Source: Lactuca virosa
Taxonomy: Eukaryota; Streptophyta; Magnoliopsida; Asterales; Asteraceae
Reading direction: 5' to 3'
Assembly: GCA_928212115.1 (NCBI GenBank)
Contig: CAKMRJ010005634.1
Location: forward strand, 259,059,493-259,123,492
Length of the DNA stretch: 64,000 nucleotides
Under the pieces are notes generated by a model that saw only the letters and a program-made list of their open reading frames with translations, searched no databases and was not told where the DNA came from. A program made the translations under genes and the position numbers. This document shows, one piece after another, positions 10,311 through 21,145 of the stretch (position 1 is the first letter of the stretch; every line of letters starts with the position of its first letter).

Positions 10311-11048
10311 AATAAGCACATAAACGTCAGGATCATACATATCCTTGAGAGGTCTCGCACACTCTCCAAGTTTCCCGGTTCTGTCTCAGCCTTCCTTGAT
10401 TCGAGTACGGATCCTCTGCTTCCGGTAGTACGGGCCCATACTACCTTCCACATCCATTCGTACATTCCTCAAGAACTGCCTTGACTTCACCAAGTCCCTT
10501 TCTACTAATACAACTTCCCAACTAAGCTCATCCTAGGCTTTCGTAGGACACTCTCCGACCTACTCTCCGCGGTCAGCTGCACTGGGAGTCCCTACCACCT
10601 CACCCTAACTAGCTTGTGAATACGGTTACATATCCGCTCACTAGTTAGTTAAAGTTAGCCAGAACCCCTGTAGCACAAAGCAAGCAGCATTCGTGCATCG
10701 AGTAACCATAGCAAGTATAACCTAATCAGGATATCCTACCGCTGACTAAACAGTCCTAGCTTACAGCTCATACAACAGGCATTCAAGGCATCCTTCCTAG
10801 ATCCTTAGCCCTAATCTAGCATGCAGTTCTCAGAATCATAAATTATATAACATAACATAACATAACAAGTATGAGTATTTTGGGGAAAACTTACTTGAGC
10901 TCGGCCGGTCGCACGCATCACACACCTTGTTCTTTCTCAAAATGCTTTAACTTAAATTTTAGAAAACTGATTTCTTTGGGAAAAATCTTTTAATCCCTCG
11001 GTTTGAGTCCAGATACCCCCGAGGGTGTGTCTGAATCCCTCAAACCAA
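10311..11048 (-). other. Gypsy-1 leader between primer site and gag
   Basis: Non-coding, about 740 bp. It shares long blocks with the Gypsy-2 leader (25866-26789), including the two-helix hairpin at 10404-10464. The part near 10840-10870 has a short 'cataa' repeat. No ORF has family similarity. Confidence 0.75.
10404..10464 (-). other. Gypsy-1 dimer-initiation-like hairpin
   Basis: The outer helix AGTACGGAT (10404-10412) pairs with ATTCGTAC (10456-10463), with one G-T wobble. The inner helix GGTAGTA/TACTACC (10424-10430 and 10439-10445) closes the 8-nt loop CGGGCCCA. The loop contains the self-complementary GGGCCC, which could kiss a second RNA copy as retroviral dimer sites do. The same structure sits at the same place in Gypsy-2. 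Confidence 0.65.
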
Positions 11049-11062
11049 GGCTCTGATACCAA
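11049..11062 (-). other. Gypsy-1 primer-binding site
   Basis: On the minus strand this reads TTGGTATCAGAGCC, complementary to initiator Met tRNA, two bases from the inner end of the 5' LTR. Confidence 0.93.
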
Positions 11063-11377
11063 CTTGTAACATCCTAAATTTCGAGGCCAAAAATTTTCAT
11101 TTTTAATTAAGTAATTCATAAAACAGTTCACCAAAACATTATCAATATTACATCAACTTATAAAAACCATAATGTCGTGTCTCAAAACCATATCATCAGA
11201 AGTAATGAAAATCAGAGTACAATCCCAGAAACTCAATGCGGAAACCATGTGTGTGAGATGCGCTACTACACCGCCGGCTCCTTCCCCTTAGACGAAGATG
11301 TACCTGAAACCAAAACTAAAATTGTAAGCACGAAGCTTAGTGAGTTCCCCCATCATACAACATACCAAAACAACATA

Positions 11378-11494
11378 CTGAGGTGCCCGACCTACCCATG
11401 TCAAGCCATTCTGGGGTGCTGACCTACCCATGTTAAGCCATTCTGGGGTGCTGACCTACCCATGTCAGGCTATTCTGGGGTGCCGACCTACCCT
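11378..11494 (-). repeat. 32-bp tandem repeat in Gypsy-1 LTR
   Basis: About 3.5 copies of a unit starting GGGGTGCTGACCTACCCATG and ending GCCATTCT, with 1-3 changes per copy. It occupies the LTR position where Gypsy-2 carries its 42-bp array, but the sequence is unrelated. Confidence 0.85.
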
Positions 11495-12481
11495 CCGGTC
11501 TATCTCGACCGAATACGGGGACTATTTCACCCCCTACCGCTAGCATATAACATCATATCATAATCATGCTGTCAGACATATCTGGGTTGTCCGACCTACT
11601 CATTGGTCCTAGCGACGGAATCGGGGACTAGTCCCCTCCTACTGATACTATCTCCCATAACATAGCATACTAGCATACACATATATCAAGCACAAGCAAC
11701 CCAGATGATTATCACGAAAACAATCATCACAACTAAACAATTACCAGTGGGCCGACCTTGGTGCCTTAGACCCACTTCTATTGGAAGGTGACTCACCTCG
11801 ATGTCGTGTAGTGTATGAAATGTCCTCGGCGTGAAAGTCGACCCCCTCGACTCCTCAGTCCCTACACGAAAACCCTTCTAAGTTATCAATTTGAACATGC
11901 AACCCAAACCAGGGTCAACTCAATTCAGTCAAAGTCAACATTGGTCAAAGTCAACATCCAGTTGACCTGACTTGCCGAGTTGGTCTACCAACTCGTCGGG
12001 TCCATACTCCTCTAACTCGAACCAACCCCCGACTCTACTCGTCGAGTCTAGCAAGAACTTGACGGGTTCTCCTTCCATCATACCATCGGGACCATCTTCA
12101 TCCGACTCGCCGACTTCATCCTTGAACTCGTTGAGTTCATCTCCCTCATAAGAATGTGTCCATTCTATGACTCGGCGAGTTGTATGAACAACTCGTCGAG
12201 TCCATCTTCAAAGATTGGGAGATTGCCTTGGACTCGTTGAGTCTGCTCAAGCACTCATCGCGTCCCATGATTCCCAGGTCTATAATCTCGTCCATCTTTG
12301 TTGAGTCCTTCTCTAGACTCAACCAGACCCCCAAAACAGCAAGGGTTGGAAAACCACTATCCGACTCGTCGAGTCCCAAGAACAACTCGCCGAGTCCACT
12401 AAAGTCCATGTCCATAAACTCGATTTCTGTTAAGCTCATCTCATCCAAAGGGTAGATCTGACCTCCTAGGGCCAAAATAGC

Positions 12482-12504
12482 ACGTAAAGCCACGAACTTT
12501 ACGT
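12482..12504 (-). other. LTR hairpin ACGTAAAG/CTTTACGT (Gypsy-1)
   Basis: An 8-bp perfect inverted repeat with a 7-nt spacer. It corresponds to the longer 12-bp version in both Gypsy-2 LTRs (20527-20553 and 28253-28279), so it is conserved between the two Ty3 families. Confidence 0.7.
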
Positions 12505-13148
12505 CCATGCATGGGTCTTTTAGCCCTAAAGGACTACAAATGATGTCTAAAAGATGCATGGGGCTCTCATGGCCATAAAGTTGGCACCTTTATGCCATGA
12601 GACCCCTCCAATGACCAAGATCTGAAGTCAATACTCCCTATAATACTTCACAACCCGAAAATGGCTTAGAAAGCCCTAAATATGCCCAAAATCCAAGCCC
12701 TAAAGATGAATAAACACATGGAAGATCAAGGAAGGGAGCTTTTTACCATATATGAGCTAGAAATGGAACACAATCTCTAGATCTCCAAGCTCCAACTTGA
12801 ACTCCCAAGCTCCTTTCCCCTTCTCAAGCTTCACAATCCACCAAAATGCACCAAAATGGCCTTGGAATACTCAAACAAGGCTAGGGATTCGATATGATGT
12901 CTTCTGGGAGTATAAGGGATGATGGAGGCTGAGATAAGTTGTTTAAATACGGTGCAAACCCTCAAATCTAGGGTTTCACTCAAACAACACCTACTCGCCG
13001 AGTCGGTCTCCCGACTCGTCGAGTAGGCCACTTAAACTTCCCGCGAATCACGACTCTACTCGACGAGTTGGGCCGCCAACTCATCGAGTCCCAGAGGAAA
13101 TACATGAAATTCTTGAATTTAAATACGTACTAGGAATCAGGTGCTACA

Positions 13149-13690
13149 ACACCGCAGTTGAATGGTGTAGCTGAGAGGCGTAATCGAACCTTGCTGGACA
13201 TGGTTCGTTCCATGATGAGTCATGCTTCGCTACCTATCTCATTCTGGGGGGTATGCGTTAGAGACTGCCACCCATATTCTTAATTTAGTCCCTACAAAGA
13301 AGGTTGCCCAAACACCTCACGAGATGTGGACAGGGAAAGCTCCCTCGTTGGCACATATCAAGGTTTGGGGTTGCGAGGCTTTCGTTAGACGAGAGACTCA
13401 AGAAAAGCTCGAACCTCGTAGTGAGCGATGTATTTTCATCGGCTACCCGCAGAAGTCCTTTGGATATCTCTTCTATAGACCGAGTGACAATGTTGTCTTC
13501 GTTGCAAGGAGAGGGGTTTTCCGAGAGCGAGAACTCATAAGCTAAGGAGACAGTGGGTGGCAAATCGATCTTGAAGAGCTTCAAGAATCGACGATGAAGG
13601 AACCTCTAACACTGGAACTCAACCTGATGAGGAAACTCGTGTTGAACCGATTGACGAGTCCTTACATCTTAGACGTTCCAGTAGAGTTAG
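13149..13690 (+). pseudogene. pol: Copia-2 integrase C-terminal part and linker (broken)
   Basis: It starts at LNGVAERRNRTLLDMV (catalytic-core end, next to the active-site Glu) and continues through YALETATHILNLVP, TPHEMWTGKAPSL and the C-terminal GCEAFVRRETQEKLEPRSER. There is a one-base insertion in the G-run near 13245, a TAA at 13543-13545 where sisters have CAA, and a frameshift near 13590. Integrase would join the cDNA to host DNA; this copy cannot. Confidence 0.85.
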
Positions 13691-13700
13691 TGTTCCGCCT

Positions 13701-14359
13701 ATGTTATATGGTTTTCATATAACAAGTGAAGGTCATACGTTTATTAGTAAAAGTACACTAATAAATTTGGATGAACCTAACAACTACAAGGAAGCCATGG
13801 CAGGCCCGGAGTCTGCGAAATGGAAAGAGGCTATGGAAATCGAGATTCAGTCCACGTACAATAACCAAGTCTGGAATTTGGTTGACAATGTGCCAGGTCA
13901 TAAGATGGTCGGGTGCAAATGGATCTTCAAGAAAAGACCAAAATGGATGGGAATGTACACACTTATAAGGCGCAATTGGTTGCGAAGGGCTTTACTCAAA
14001 CTGTAGGAGTTGACTATGATGATACCTTCTCACCAGTTGCGAAGATAAAGTCTATTAGGGTGATCCTAGCCATTGCTGACTTTCATCACTATGAAATATG
14101 GCAAATGGATGTCAAAACCGTTTTCCTTAATGGGAAGTTAGCTGAGGATGTTTACATGAGTCAGCCAGAGGGTTTTGTCGATGCGAAGCATCCTGATAGA
14201 GTGTGTAAGATTGAGAAATCCATTTATGGATTGAAATAGGCATCTCGCAGATGGAATCTTTGTTTCGTTGAGAAAGTCAAAGAGTTTGGTTTTCTACAAT
14301 GTGAGGACGAATCGTGTGTATATGTCGAAGCCAGTGGGAGTATAGTTAGCTTCCTCGTA
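13701..14359 (+). pseudogene. pol: Copia-2 reverse transcriptase N-terminal half (broken)
   Basis: Contains DEPNNYKEAMAGPESAKWKEAM, VWNLVDNVPGHKMVGCKWIF, a frameshift near 13930 (KKRPKW for KKKxDMDG), AQLVAKGFTQTVGVDYDDTF and QMDVKTVFLNGKLAEDVYM. A TAG at 14236-14238 follows YGLK, where sisters have the Gln codon. This is the fingers/palm part of RT before the YVDD loop. Confidence 0.88.
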
Positions 14360-15352
14360 TTGTATGTCGATGACATACTACTCATAGGAAACGATATCCC
14401 GACCCTGAAGGAAGTTAAGTTCTGGCTTGGGAAGTGTTTCACTATGAAGGACCTTGGAGAGACTGCCCATATTTTGGGAATAAGGATGGTGAGAAACAGG
14501 AGGAAGAGACTAATAGGACTTAGTCAGAATACTTACTTGGATAAAGTACTAAAGCGTTTTAGTATGGAGAATTCCAAGAAAGGGGAGTTACCGATCCAAA
14601 GTAATGTCAAATTGAGTAAGACTCAAAGCCCGAGTACCGAAGTCGAGATAGCAGAAATGAGCCGAGTACCTTACACTTCCGCAGTTCGCTCAATCATGTA
14701 TGCTATGACTTGTACTCGCCCTGATGTGGCCTTCGCTTTGAGCATGGTCAGCAGATATCAGGGAAACCCTGCCAGAGCACATTGGACCGCAGTCAAGAAT
14801 ATTCTTAAGTACCTTCGGAGGACCAACGAATGGTTTCTAGTCCTCGGTGGGAGTGATTACTTAAGGGTGCGAGGGTATAGTGACGCTAGTTTTCAGACCG
14901 ATCGAGACAACTACCGCTCTCAGTCAGGCTGGGTCTTTACCCTAAATGGAGGAGCAATGAATTGGAAAAGTTCCAAGCAGGAGACTGTAGTTGATTCAAC
15001 GTGCGAATCAGAGTACATAGCGGCGAGGGAAACGTCAAAGGAGGCAATATGGTTGAATAACATCATTGGAGACCTTGGAGTTTTTCCATCCATAAAGGAG
15101 CCTATGGAGATTTTCTGCGATAATGAAGGAGCAGTTGCCTTGACCAAGGAACCAAGGGATCATGGCAGATCTCGACATATCGACAGGAAATATCACTTTA
15201 TTAGAAATCAGGTAGAAGAGGGACTCCTTGTAGTGAAGAGGGTATCGTCAGAGGATAACCCAACAGATCCCCTTACGAAGGGACTGAGTAGGGTTAAGCA
15301 CTTGCAGCACGCTAGGAGCATTGGGCTGAAAGACGATATTAGTTTAGATTAG
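14360..15352 (+). pseudogene. pol: Copia-2 RT palm/thumb and RNase H (330 open codons)
   Basis: Open from MYVDDILLIGND (residues 1-12, with the catalytic Asp pair) through SRVPYTSAVRSIMYAMTCTRPDVAFALS to RNase H. RNase H has GYSDASFQTD, KQETVVDSTCESEYIA, IFCDNEGAVAL and RHIDRKYHFIRNQ, and the frame ends in the usual SIGLKDDISLD. These carry the four acidic RNase H metal ligands. It is cut from the upstream frame by the stop near 14237, so it is a remnant with no start of its own. Confidence 0.88.
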
Positions 15353-16200
15353 ATACCTTCGAAACATGTAATAGATAAATTGTAATTAACATTTCATGAT
15401 TAAATAAAGGTGTATTATTTATAAGTAAAGTTACTGTCTTGTGTTAATCATTTACCTATTGTTTCACTTTGCATGTTTTGACTTCCTGAATAATAAGATT
15501 ATTCGAACAGTCCACAGTCGCTCATACTTTGGAAGTAGGTATGAATGAAGACTGTCATGAATTGGTTTGTAGATTGTCTACAGTGTATTAGACATAGCAA
15601 AAGTTTGCTACAATGTTCCTGAGTGCTTATGAACTAAGATTTGAGCATTGGATTAAACCCACGCTTGCTGGTATCGCTTCATGGTATTTATCACAAGTGA
15701 TCGCAAGACGATAATATCATATAGTCTTTAGACCTAGATATATGGTTTATTGTTTGCAAATTGGTTGTGCATTGATAATGCGTAAACGCATCAGTAACTT
15801 GATGTTATAAAACACATTGTTGTGTATGATTCGATGAGTGAATAGTAAATGCGTATAAGTCGAAGTTTATCTGTTCCTTTTATCCTAAGAGGGTAAAAGC
15901 GATATATGGGCCCCTCGATGATTTGGTTTGACTTATGTGTTGGGCCCGATCAGGACTGAATTGATGTGTTCAATTAAGTTCTATGTCAGACGAATCAGAG
16001 ATCGAGAAACAAACTGCTGGACAATAAGTATGACTATGTTCAATGTATTTGTCCGCACAATATCAAGAACGGAGGATTATACGATCCCTTATCTAAAGGA
16101 CAGGTTACTGATAAGATCAGAGTTCGACAACGTCTTTGAGACCTACGATTGCTAATCAGATCCTGAAGTCGTACTGGCATTTATAGTTAATAGACTTATG
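15353..16200 (+). other. Copia-2 long 3' untranslated region
   Basis: About 850 bp between the RNase H stop and the purine tract. It is similar in order and sequence to the same region of Copia-1, -5, -7 and -8. The 75-codon ORF at 15928-16155 is not kept in the sisters and is not called. Confidence 0.8.
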
Positions 16201-16201
16201 C

Positions 16202-16211
16202 AAGTGGGAGA
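16202..16211 (+). other. Copia-2 polypurine tract
   Basis: AAGTGGGAGA, one base before the 3' LTR, is identical to Copia-1. Confidence 0.9.
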
Positions 16212-16212
16212 C

Positions 16213-16994
16213 TGTTGGATTAGTGTCTAAGCCTGTAACTATATTTGGTATGTACTTGACCCGGTTGTGCATGGTTCTTTTGGGTTTCCTTCACCAAAGC
16301 AACTGGACAGGGTGAGTTATGGAGAGAGAGAGAGGTTATTATGGTTTATTAATATATTATATGAATAATATATTCAAAGTGAAACCATATAGTTTAATTA
16401 ATATTGGTCAAGAATTAATTAAGAATTAATTTTGTGGCTAAAAGAGATTAATTAAATAAGGGGGACTGAAACTGTCAATTATAAGATAATTGAATTTGGG
16501 CTGTGAATCCTCATGGGCATAAGGGGGACGAAATTTGCAGTGGAAGCCCACTCTAATTTCGTCCAAGGAGGCCTTATTCCAGATGATTATTAAGCTGCTT
16601 AGGGCCTAAGTCATCCAATTAGGGTTTTGATTGAAACCCTAGCAGCTCAGCTATTTAAGGGACCCCAGGGCTTCAGTTTCGTCTACACCAAGAAACCCTA
16701 GAGTTACAATTGCCGAAATTGTTCCTCTCTTCTAGATCATCTTATTGCTTTGGTGTTTGTAAGCCATTAGAGGTGTTATACTTGTGACACTAAGCTTCTT
16801 GAAGATCGAAGATTCTTGCAACTATTCAAAGGTATCATCTAAACTTGTTTTGTTATAGATCTCGTTTTTCAAAGTATGCTATATTAGGGTTTACAAGCTT
16901 TGGATGATTTGCATGTACAATAGAGAAACTTAGATCCAAATGTTTTAGGGTTTTGCATGTGTACATAGGATGTTCTTTTGCTCAAAACCCATCA
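16213..16994 (+). repeat. Copia-2 3' LTR
   Basis: A 782-bp LTR from TGTTGGATTAG to AACCCATCA. A TATTTAAG box lies at 16653-16660. It is related to, but clearly diverged from, the Copia-1 and Copia-6 LTRs. Confidence 0.93.
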
Positions 16995-17807
16995 TTCTTG
17001 ATCCTACCCTATTCTGAAGATCGAATGGAAACCATCTCATGTTAGTCCAAATTTATGTTGACGACATCATCTTTGGAACCAGGGATTCGACGATGGTTGC
17101 TGATTTTGCAAAGTTAATGGTTAGTTGATTTCAAATGGGCATGAATAGTGAATTAACTTCCTTCCTAGGACTCCAAGTCAAGCAAACCAATAGAGGGATC
17201 TTTATTCACCAGGAGAAATACATTTCCGAACTTCTGGAAAAGTATCCAATGGACACATATGCCTCTGCAAAGGTTCCAATGGGTTTAGGACACAAGATCT
17301 TCTCGGACCCATCAGGTGTTGTTGTTGATCAAAAGAAGTATATGAGAATGATTGGATCACTACTCTACCTTACTGCAAGTCATCTATACATCATGTTCTC
17401 TACATGCCTGTGTGGCACACTTCAGGTCAATCCAAAGATGTCTCATCTTCTGGTTGTCAAGCAAATATTTCGATATCTCAAAGGAACAAAGAACTTCAGA
17501 ATTTGGTATCCGGGAAATGAAAGTTTCCTTCTTCATGCATACTCCGACTCAAACTATGGAGGTATTCAACTGGATAGAAAAAGTACTTCAGGAGGTTGTC
17601 AATTTTTGGGTGGAAGATTGGTTAGTTGGTCATTTAAGAACCAAAATTGTATTGCTCTCTTAACTGCCGAAGCAAAATACATCGCTGATGCAAGCTGCAC
17701 TTCACAAGTTCTTTGGATGAAATATAAGCTTCTGGACTATGGTTACCAATTTCAACAAATTCGAATCTATTGTGACTCTCAAAGTGCAATTGCGATTTTT
17801 CACAATT
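16995..17807 (+). pseudogene. pol: Copia-3 RT/RNase H fragment, the outermost host element
   Basis: Part of a different copia lineage. It has DPTLF, LVQIYVDDIIFGTRDST (17040-17085, RT active site), a TGA near 17128, then a 232-codon open stretch (17135-17833) with ELTSFLGLQVKQTNRGIFI, MRMIGSLLYLTASHL and RNase H HAYSDSNYGG, LTAEAKYIA and IYCDSQSAIAI. Copia-2 entered before DPTLF and Copia-4 entered after SAIAIFHN, so the frame's last residues (LLGSKANN) are Copia-4 LTR sequence. Everything else in the window sits directly or indirectly inside this element. Confidence 0.88.
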
Positions 17808-18670
17808 TGTTAGGAAGTAAAGCGAATAACTAGCAAAACTATAAGCACACAAGACACAATATTTACGTGGCTCAGTCAAGGTGACCTACGTCCACGGTCA
17901 GCAGGGGAGTAGTCTTTTATTTAGAGCTCTCAAACAGAGGTTACAAGTACAATTATACAGAGATTCGACTATCACTCTAGAATACAAGATACGAAATGAC
18001 CTAGCATACATCCCTATTTATTCTTGAGGGATCAGACCCAAAACCCTAATGGGTCAAGCCCATTGGCCCATAGGCCCTTGAAAGGTGTTAATCAATCACA
18101 ATCCACCAAGCGACATCTTTTCGAATATTCTTGAGCATCATCATCTTTTAGACATACTTGGATCAAAATGGCACAATAAAGGAATCAATATGGCACATCA
18201 TGTACCAAGATGGTCCATGATGGTGCAACAGCTTCTTCATGGCGCAATAGCAACCCTAGATGGCACAACATGGATATCAATGGAAAAAGAGCATCAAGTA
18301 TGGCGCAAAAACATCAATCTTGGAGCAACAACATCACCAAGGAGCAATAGGCATATGTATGGCGCAACAACAAGCGTCATGGCGCAAGAGGAGAACAAAT
18401 GGCATAACAAGGTCCCCTTGTTGCTCTATATCCCTTCCAAGTGCTCCAAACCTCTTCCAAGTGCTCCAAACTTCTTCCAGGTGCTCCAAACCCCCTTGTA
18501 TATGATCCATTCCTTTGGCACTTGATCATTTCCTTTGTCTGATGATCCATTCCTCTCTTTGAAGATTTGTTCCTTTGTCACATGCTCCATGAACCCCAAG
18601 TGCTCCATTGAGATCCAAGTGCTCCAAATGCTCCATGAACATGATCCAAATGCTCGAGTCACATTTAACA
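17808..18670 (-). repeat. Copia-4 3' LTR
   Basis: An 863-bp LTR with ends TGTTAAATG (at 18670, reading minus) and CTTCCTAACA (at 17808), preceded by a purine tract. It is full of short direct repeats: 'atggcgcaa'-like words at 18240-18400 and 'gtgctccaaa' words at 18430-18630. Boundaries come from the break in the Copia-3 frame on the left and the purine tract on the right. The ORFs at 18085-18671 are chance. Confidence 0.75.
18428..18500. repeat. Short tandem repeat in Copia-4 LTR
   Basis: Three copies of GTGCTCCAAACCTCTTCCA, about 19-20 bp with small changes, plus scattered single GTGCTCCAA words to 18630. Confidence 0.8.
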
Positions 18671-18681
18671 ATCTCCACCTT
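18671..18681 (-). other. Copia-4 polypurine tract
   Basis: The minus strand reads AGGTGGAGATT directly before the TGTTAAATG LTR start. Confidence 0.75.
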
Positions 18682-18683
18682 CA

Positions 18684-19024
18684 CTAGAGCATCCTATGAA
18701 CATCAACCAAGTCCAATAAAAGCTTGAACTTCTCCGTGGGCAACGACTTTGTCAACATATATGCTAGGTTGACCTTGGTATTAATCTTCAGTATTGAAAA
18801 CTTGTCTCTTTCTAGAATATTCCGAATGAAATTGAGCCTAACATCAGTGTGCTTTGTCTTCTCGTGATACACATGGTTCTTAGCAAGACTCAAAGAACTT
18901 TGACTGTCACAATACAAGATAGGATTCTCCACCTTCAGAACAAGACTCTGAATAAGCCATTGAAACCATATCTGCTCTTTTGTTCCTTCCGTCGTGGACA
19001 TGTACTCAGATTCAGGAGTAGACA
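18684..19024 (-). pseudogene. pol: Copia-4 RNase H C-terminal part
   Basis: The minus strand encodes TPESEYMSTTEGTKEQIWF, PILYCDSQSSLSLAKN, HTDVRLNFIRNILERD and the end LTKSLPTEKF...DLVDVHRML. It is the C-terminal half of RNase H from the catalytic Glu of ESEYM on. It is open but has lost its N-terminal half to Gypsy-2, which entered between Ser and Thr codons; the other half is at 28945-29344. Confidence 0.88.
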
Positions 19025-19306
19025 TGTAACATCCTGAAAATACAACCCAAGTGTCATGTATCTCAGAATCAAAAGAAAACCAAGTGTCATGTATCTCAGA
19101 ATCTCATATCAAATACTATATCAAAACCAAATGAGAAAATATCAGAGTCTAATTCCCAGGCTAAACTGTGGTGTGTGCCATGCCATCATCCCGAGCCCTT
19201 CCCTTTGCTAGCTGAAGTACCTGAATTCAAAACTGAAACTATAAGCACGAAGTTTAGTGAGCTCCCCCAAACTACCACATACCATACAATAACATATAAA
19301 GCACAT

Positions 19307-19645
19307 ACTGGGCCTTGCCCACTGCATCGGACCGAAGTGTGGAACTAACTAGGGCCTCGCCCACTGCATCAGACCGAAGTCCGGAATTGACTAGGGCCTT
19401 GCCCACTGCATCGGACCGAAGTCCGGGAACTGACTAGGGCCTTGCCCACTGCATCGGATCGAAGTCCGGAACTGACTACGACCTCGCCCACTGCATCGGA
19501 CCGAAGTCCGGAACTGACTAGGGCCTCGCCCACTGCATCGGACCGAAGTCGGGAACTGACTAAGGCCTCGCCCACTGCATCGGACCGAAGTCTGGAACTG
19601 ACTAGGGCCTCGCCCACTGCATCAGACCGAAGTCCGGAACTGACT
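19307..19645 (-). repeat. 42-bp tandem array, 8 copies, each with a UUCG-type hairpin
   Basis: The unit runs from ACTAGGGCCTCGCCCACTGC to the end CCGGAACTG, 42 bp (14 codons). On the transcribed minus strand most copies contain CGGAC-TTCG-GTCCG, a 5-bp stem with a C(UUCG)G tetraloop. Two looser outlying copies follow at 19698-19711 (loop UAUG) and 19773-19786 (loop UACG). The unit length keeps several frames open, giving long but meaningless ORFs on both strands. Confidence 0.9.
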
Positions 19646-20019
19646 AAACATAGCATAACTTAGCATATAATATGAACACATATACTGCATATTGCATCGG
19701 ACCATAGTCCGGAACACATAACACATACCATCCCTGTATCACAAAGACACCAAGCATACTGAACTGCTGCATCGGACCGTAGTCCGGAACTACTACTAAC
19801 TAAACGGGCCGGCATTGTGGCCGTTGACCCATTCCTACTGAAAGGAAACTCACCTCGTAAGGCTGGCTGCTGAAATGCTGCTCGGGAACTGTCTGACTGC
19901 TGCTCTGGTAACTCCCCGGCTACAATTCCCAAAAGACACTTGATCAGACAATGATAACTATTCTTAGTGTAAAATGACTATTTTACCCCCTAGTCAAAGT
20001 CAAAAATCTGTTCACGTGA

Positions 20020-21145
20020 CTCGCCGAGTTGGGCCGCCAACTCGTCGAGTCCCTATCTTTCCTTCTACTCCCTTCCTGACTCTACTCGTCGAGTTTAACC
20101 AAAACTCGACGAGTTCTCCTTCTTTACTGATCTCCTGTCAATCTTCATCCGACTCGCCGAGTTGTATGAACCACTCGTCGAGTTCACCTTCATCATTAGA
20201 ACACGTCCAGCCTGTGACTCGCCGAGTTGTATGAACAACTCGTCGAGTCTGTTCTTACGGGTGAGGAGATTGTCTTGGACTCGCCGAGTTACGGCGTTGA
20301 CTCGACGATTCCCTCTACACTCAGATCTATGTATTAACTCACTGAGTCTTTACTCTACTCACTAAACAGACTCACTACTACTGAACAGGGAATCTAAGAC
20401 TCGCGACCTGCCTCGCCGAGTCGGAAGAACGACTCGTCGAGTCCTTTACATGCAGTTTCTATTCAGTCGATTCTAATCAGTTTTAGCGCATCCAATTCAT
20501 AGATCTGGGTTTCTGGGACTATCTGAACACGTAAAGTTGCTAACTTTACGTGTATCTATGATGCAAGGAAGCAAATACACTCAAAATTGGCTATTATGGG
20601 GGTTAATTGTCTAGAACAAAGCCATGGTACATACCAACAGGTGGCCTTCTTGAGTTCCTGGAACTCAAGAGAGGCTAGATCCGAGATATGGCCTGATACA
20701 AAGCCTCATCACTAGGGATTTGGGGTTTTTGAGCTCAAAAACAACAATTTGGGGACAAACTAGATCTAACAATACAATAACCTAGATGAAAGCTTTATTA
20801 CCAGAAAGGATGGCCAAAGAGGAGTATAATCTGGATCTACTTCTTCTTCCTTGAGTGCTTCTACCTTCTCCTTCTTCTTCTTGCTCAAGAATGCACCAAA
20901 ATTCCTTCACAAGACAAAGATCACTCACACACACTTCAAGGAAGCTAGGGTTTTGGGAATAAGTCTCTGAGAAGTGAAGGAGGCTGGCTTGGGGCTATAA
21001 TGGTGTTTAAATGTGGTACACACCCTGAAAATTAGGGCTTCATCCAAACTGGCGGACTCGCCGAGTCGGGAATAACGGACTCGTCGTGTCGCCACGTTAA
21101 ATCTACGTGCAGACCCACTGCTACTCGACGAGTTAGGGCTACTGA
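20020..21145. repeat. ACTCG-N-CGAGT palindrome cluster, Gypsy-2 3' LTR
   Basis: About a dozen full copies or one-mismatch variants of the 11-bp palindrome, in pairs about 20 bp apart, with any base in the middle (T or C most often). Examples are at 20020-20030, 20088-20098 and 20154-20164. The corresponding cluster in the 5' LTR is at 27740-28885. Confidence 0.85.
20527..20553 (-). other. 12-bp LTR hairpin (Gypsy-2, 3' LTR)
   Basis: ACACGTAAAGTT and AACTTTACGTGT form a perfect 12-bp inverted repeat with a 3-nt loop GCT. It is identical in the 5' LTR at 28253-28279 and shorter in Gypsy-1. Confidence 0.85.

Larger units (their letters stand above)
1..13148 (-). mobile_element. Gypsy-1: partial Ty3/gypsy chromovirus-like element, split by Copia-1
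   Basis: Minus-strand Ty3 element. Its 5' LTR is 11065-13148, followed leftward by a primer site, leader, gag and protease. After the 7.7 kb Copia-1 insertion (1221-8925) protease-RT continues from 1220 down to the window edge; RNase H, integrase and the 3' LTR lie off-window. The frame resumes across Copia-1 with the TSD AATCC on both sides. On the right the element abuts Copia-2 integrase, with ACACC at 13149-13153 as probable TSD. Its proteins resemble Gypsy-2 but its LTR differs outside short shared motifs, so it is a related, separate family. Confidence 0.9.
11065..13148 (-). repeat. Gypsy-1 5' LTR (2.08 kb)
   Basis: Minus-strand LTR beginning TGTAGCACC at 13148 and ending GGATGTTACA at 11065. 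A TATA-like GTATTTAAAC at 12941-12950 (reverse) puts the RNA start near 12915, so most of the LTR would be transcribed leader. It holds about ten ACTCG-N-CGAGT palindromes or close variants between 11960 and 13095, a 32-bp tandem array and an ACGTAAAG/CTTTACGT hairpin. The ORFs that cross it (for example 12146-12559) have no domain and look like repeat artefacts. Confidence 0.88.
13149..16994 (+). mobile_element. Copia-2: 3' part of a Ty1/copia element
   Basis: Plus-strand copia. It begins inside integrase at the Gypsy-1 boundary and runs through RT, RNase H, a long 3' untranslated region, a purine tract and the 3' LTR (16213-16994). The 5' LTR, gag and protease lie left of the window, beyond the rest of Gypsy-1. 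It is inserted in Copia-3 RT; TTCTT at 16995-16999 is the expected right TSD. Confidence 0.9.

Noticed and set aside
12146..12559. 137-codon ORF on the minus strand
   Set aside because: Lies wholly inside the Gypsy-1 LTR, has no domain, and an equally long ORF runs on the other strand.
15928..16155. 75-codon ORF in the Copia-2 3' region as a possible extra gene
   Set aside because: Not kept open in the matching region of Copia-1, -5, -7 or -8.
18085..18525. 146-codon ORF
   Set aside because: Inside the Copia-4 LTR with short direct repeats; no family resemblance.
19307..19645. CRISPR-like regular repeats
   Set aside because: Repeats are head-to-tail without spacers, inside a plant LTR; not CRISPR.
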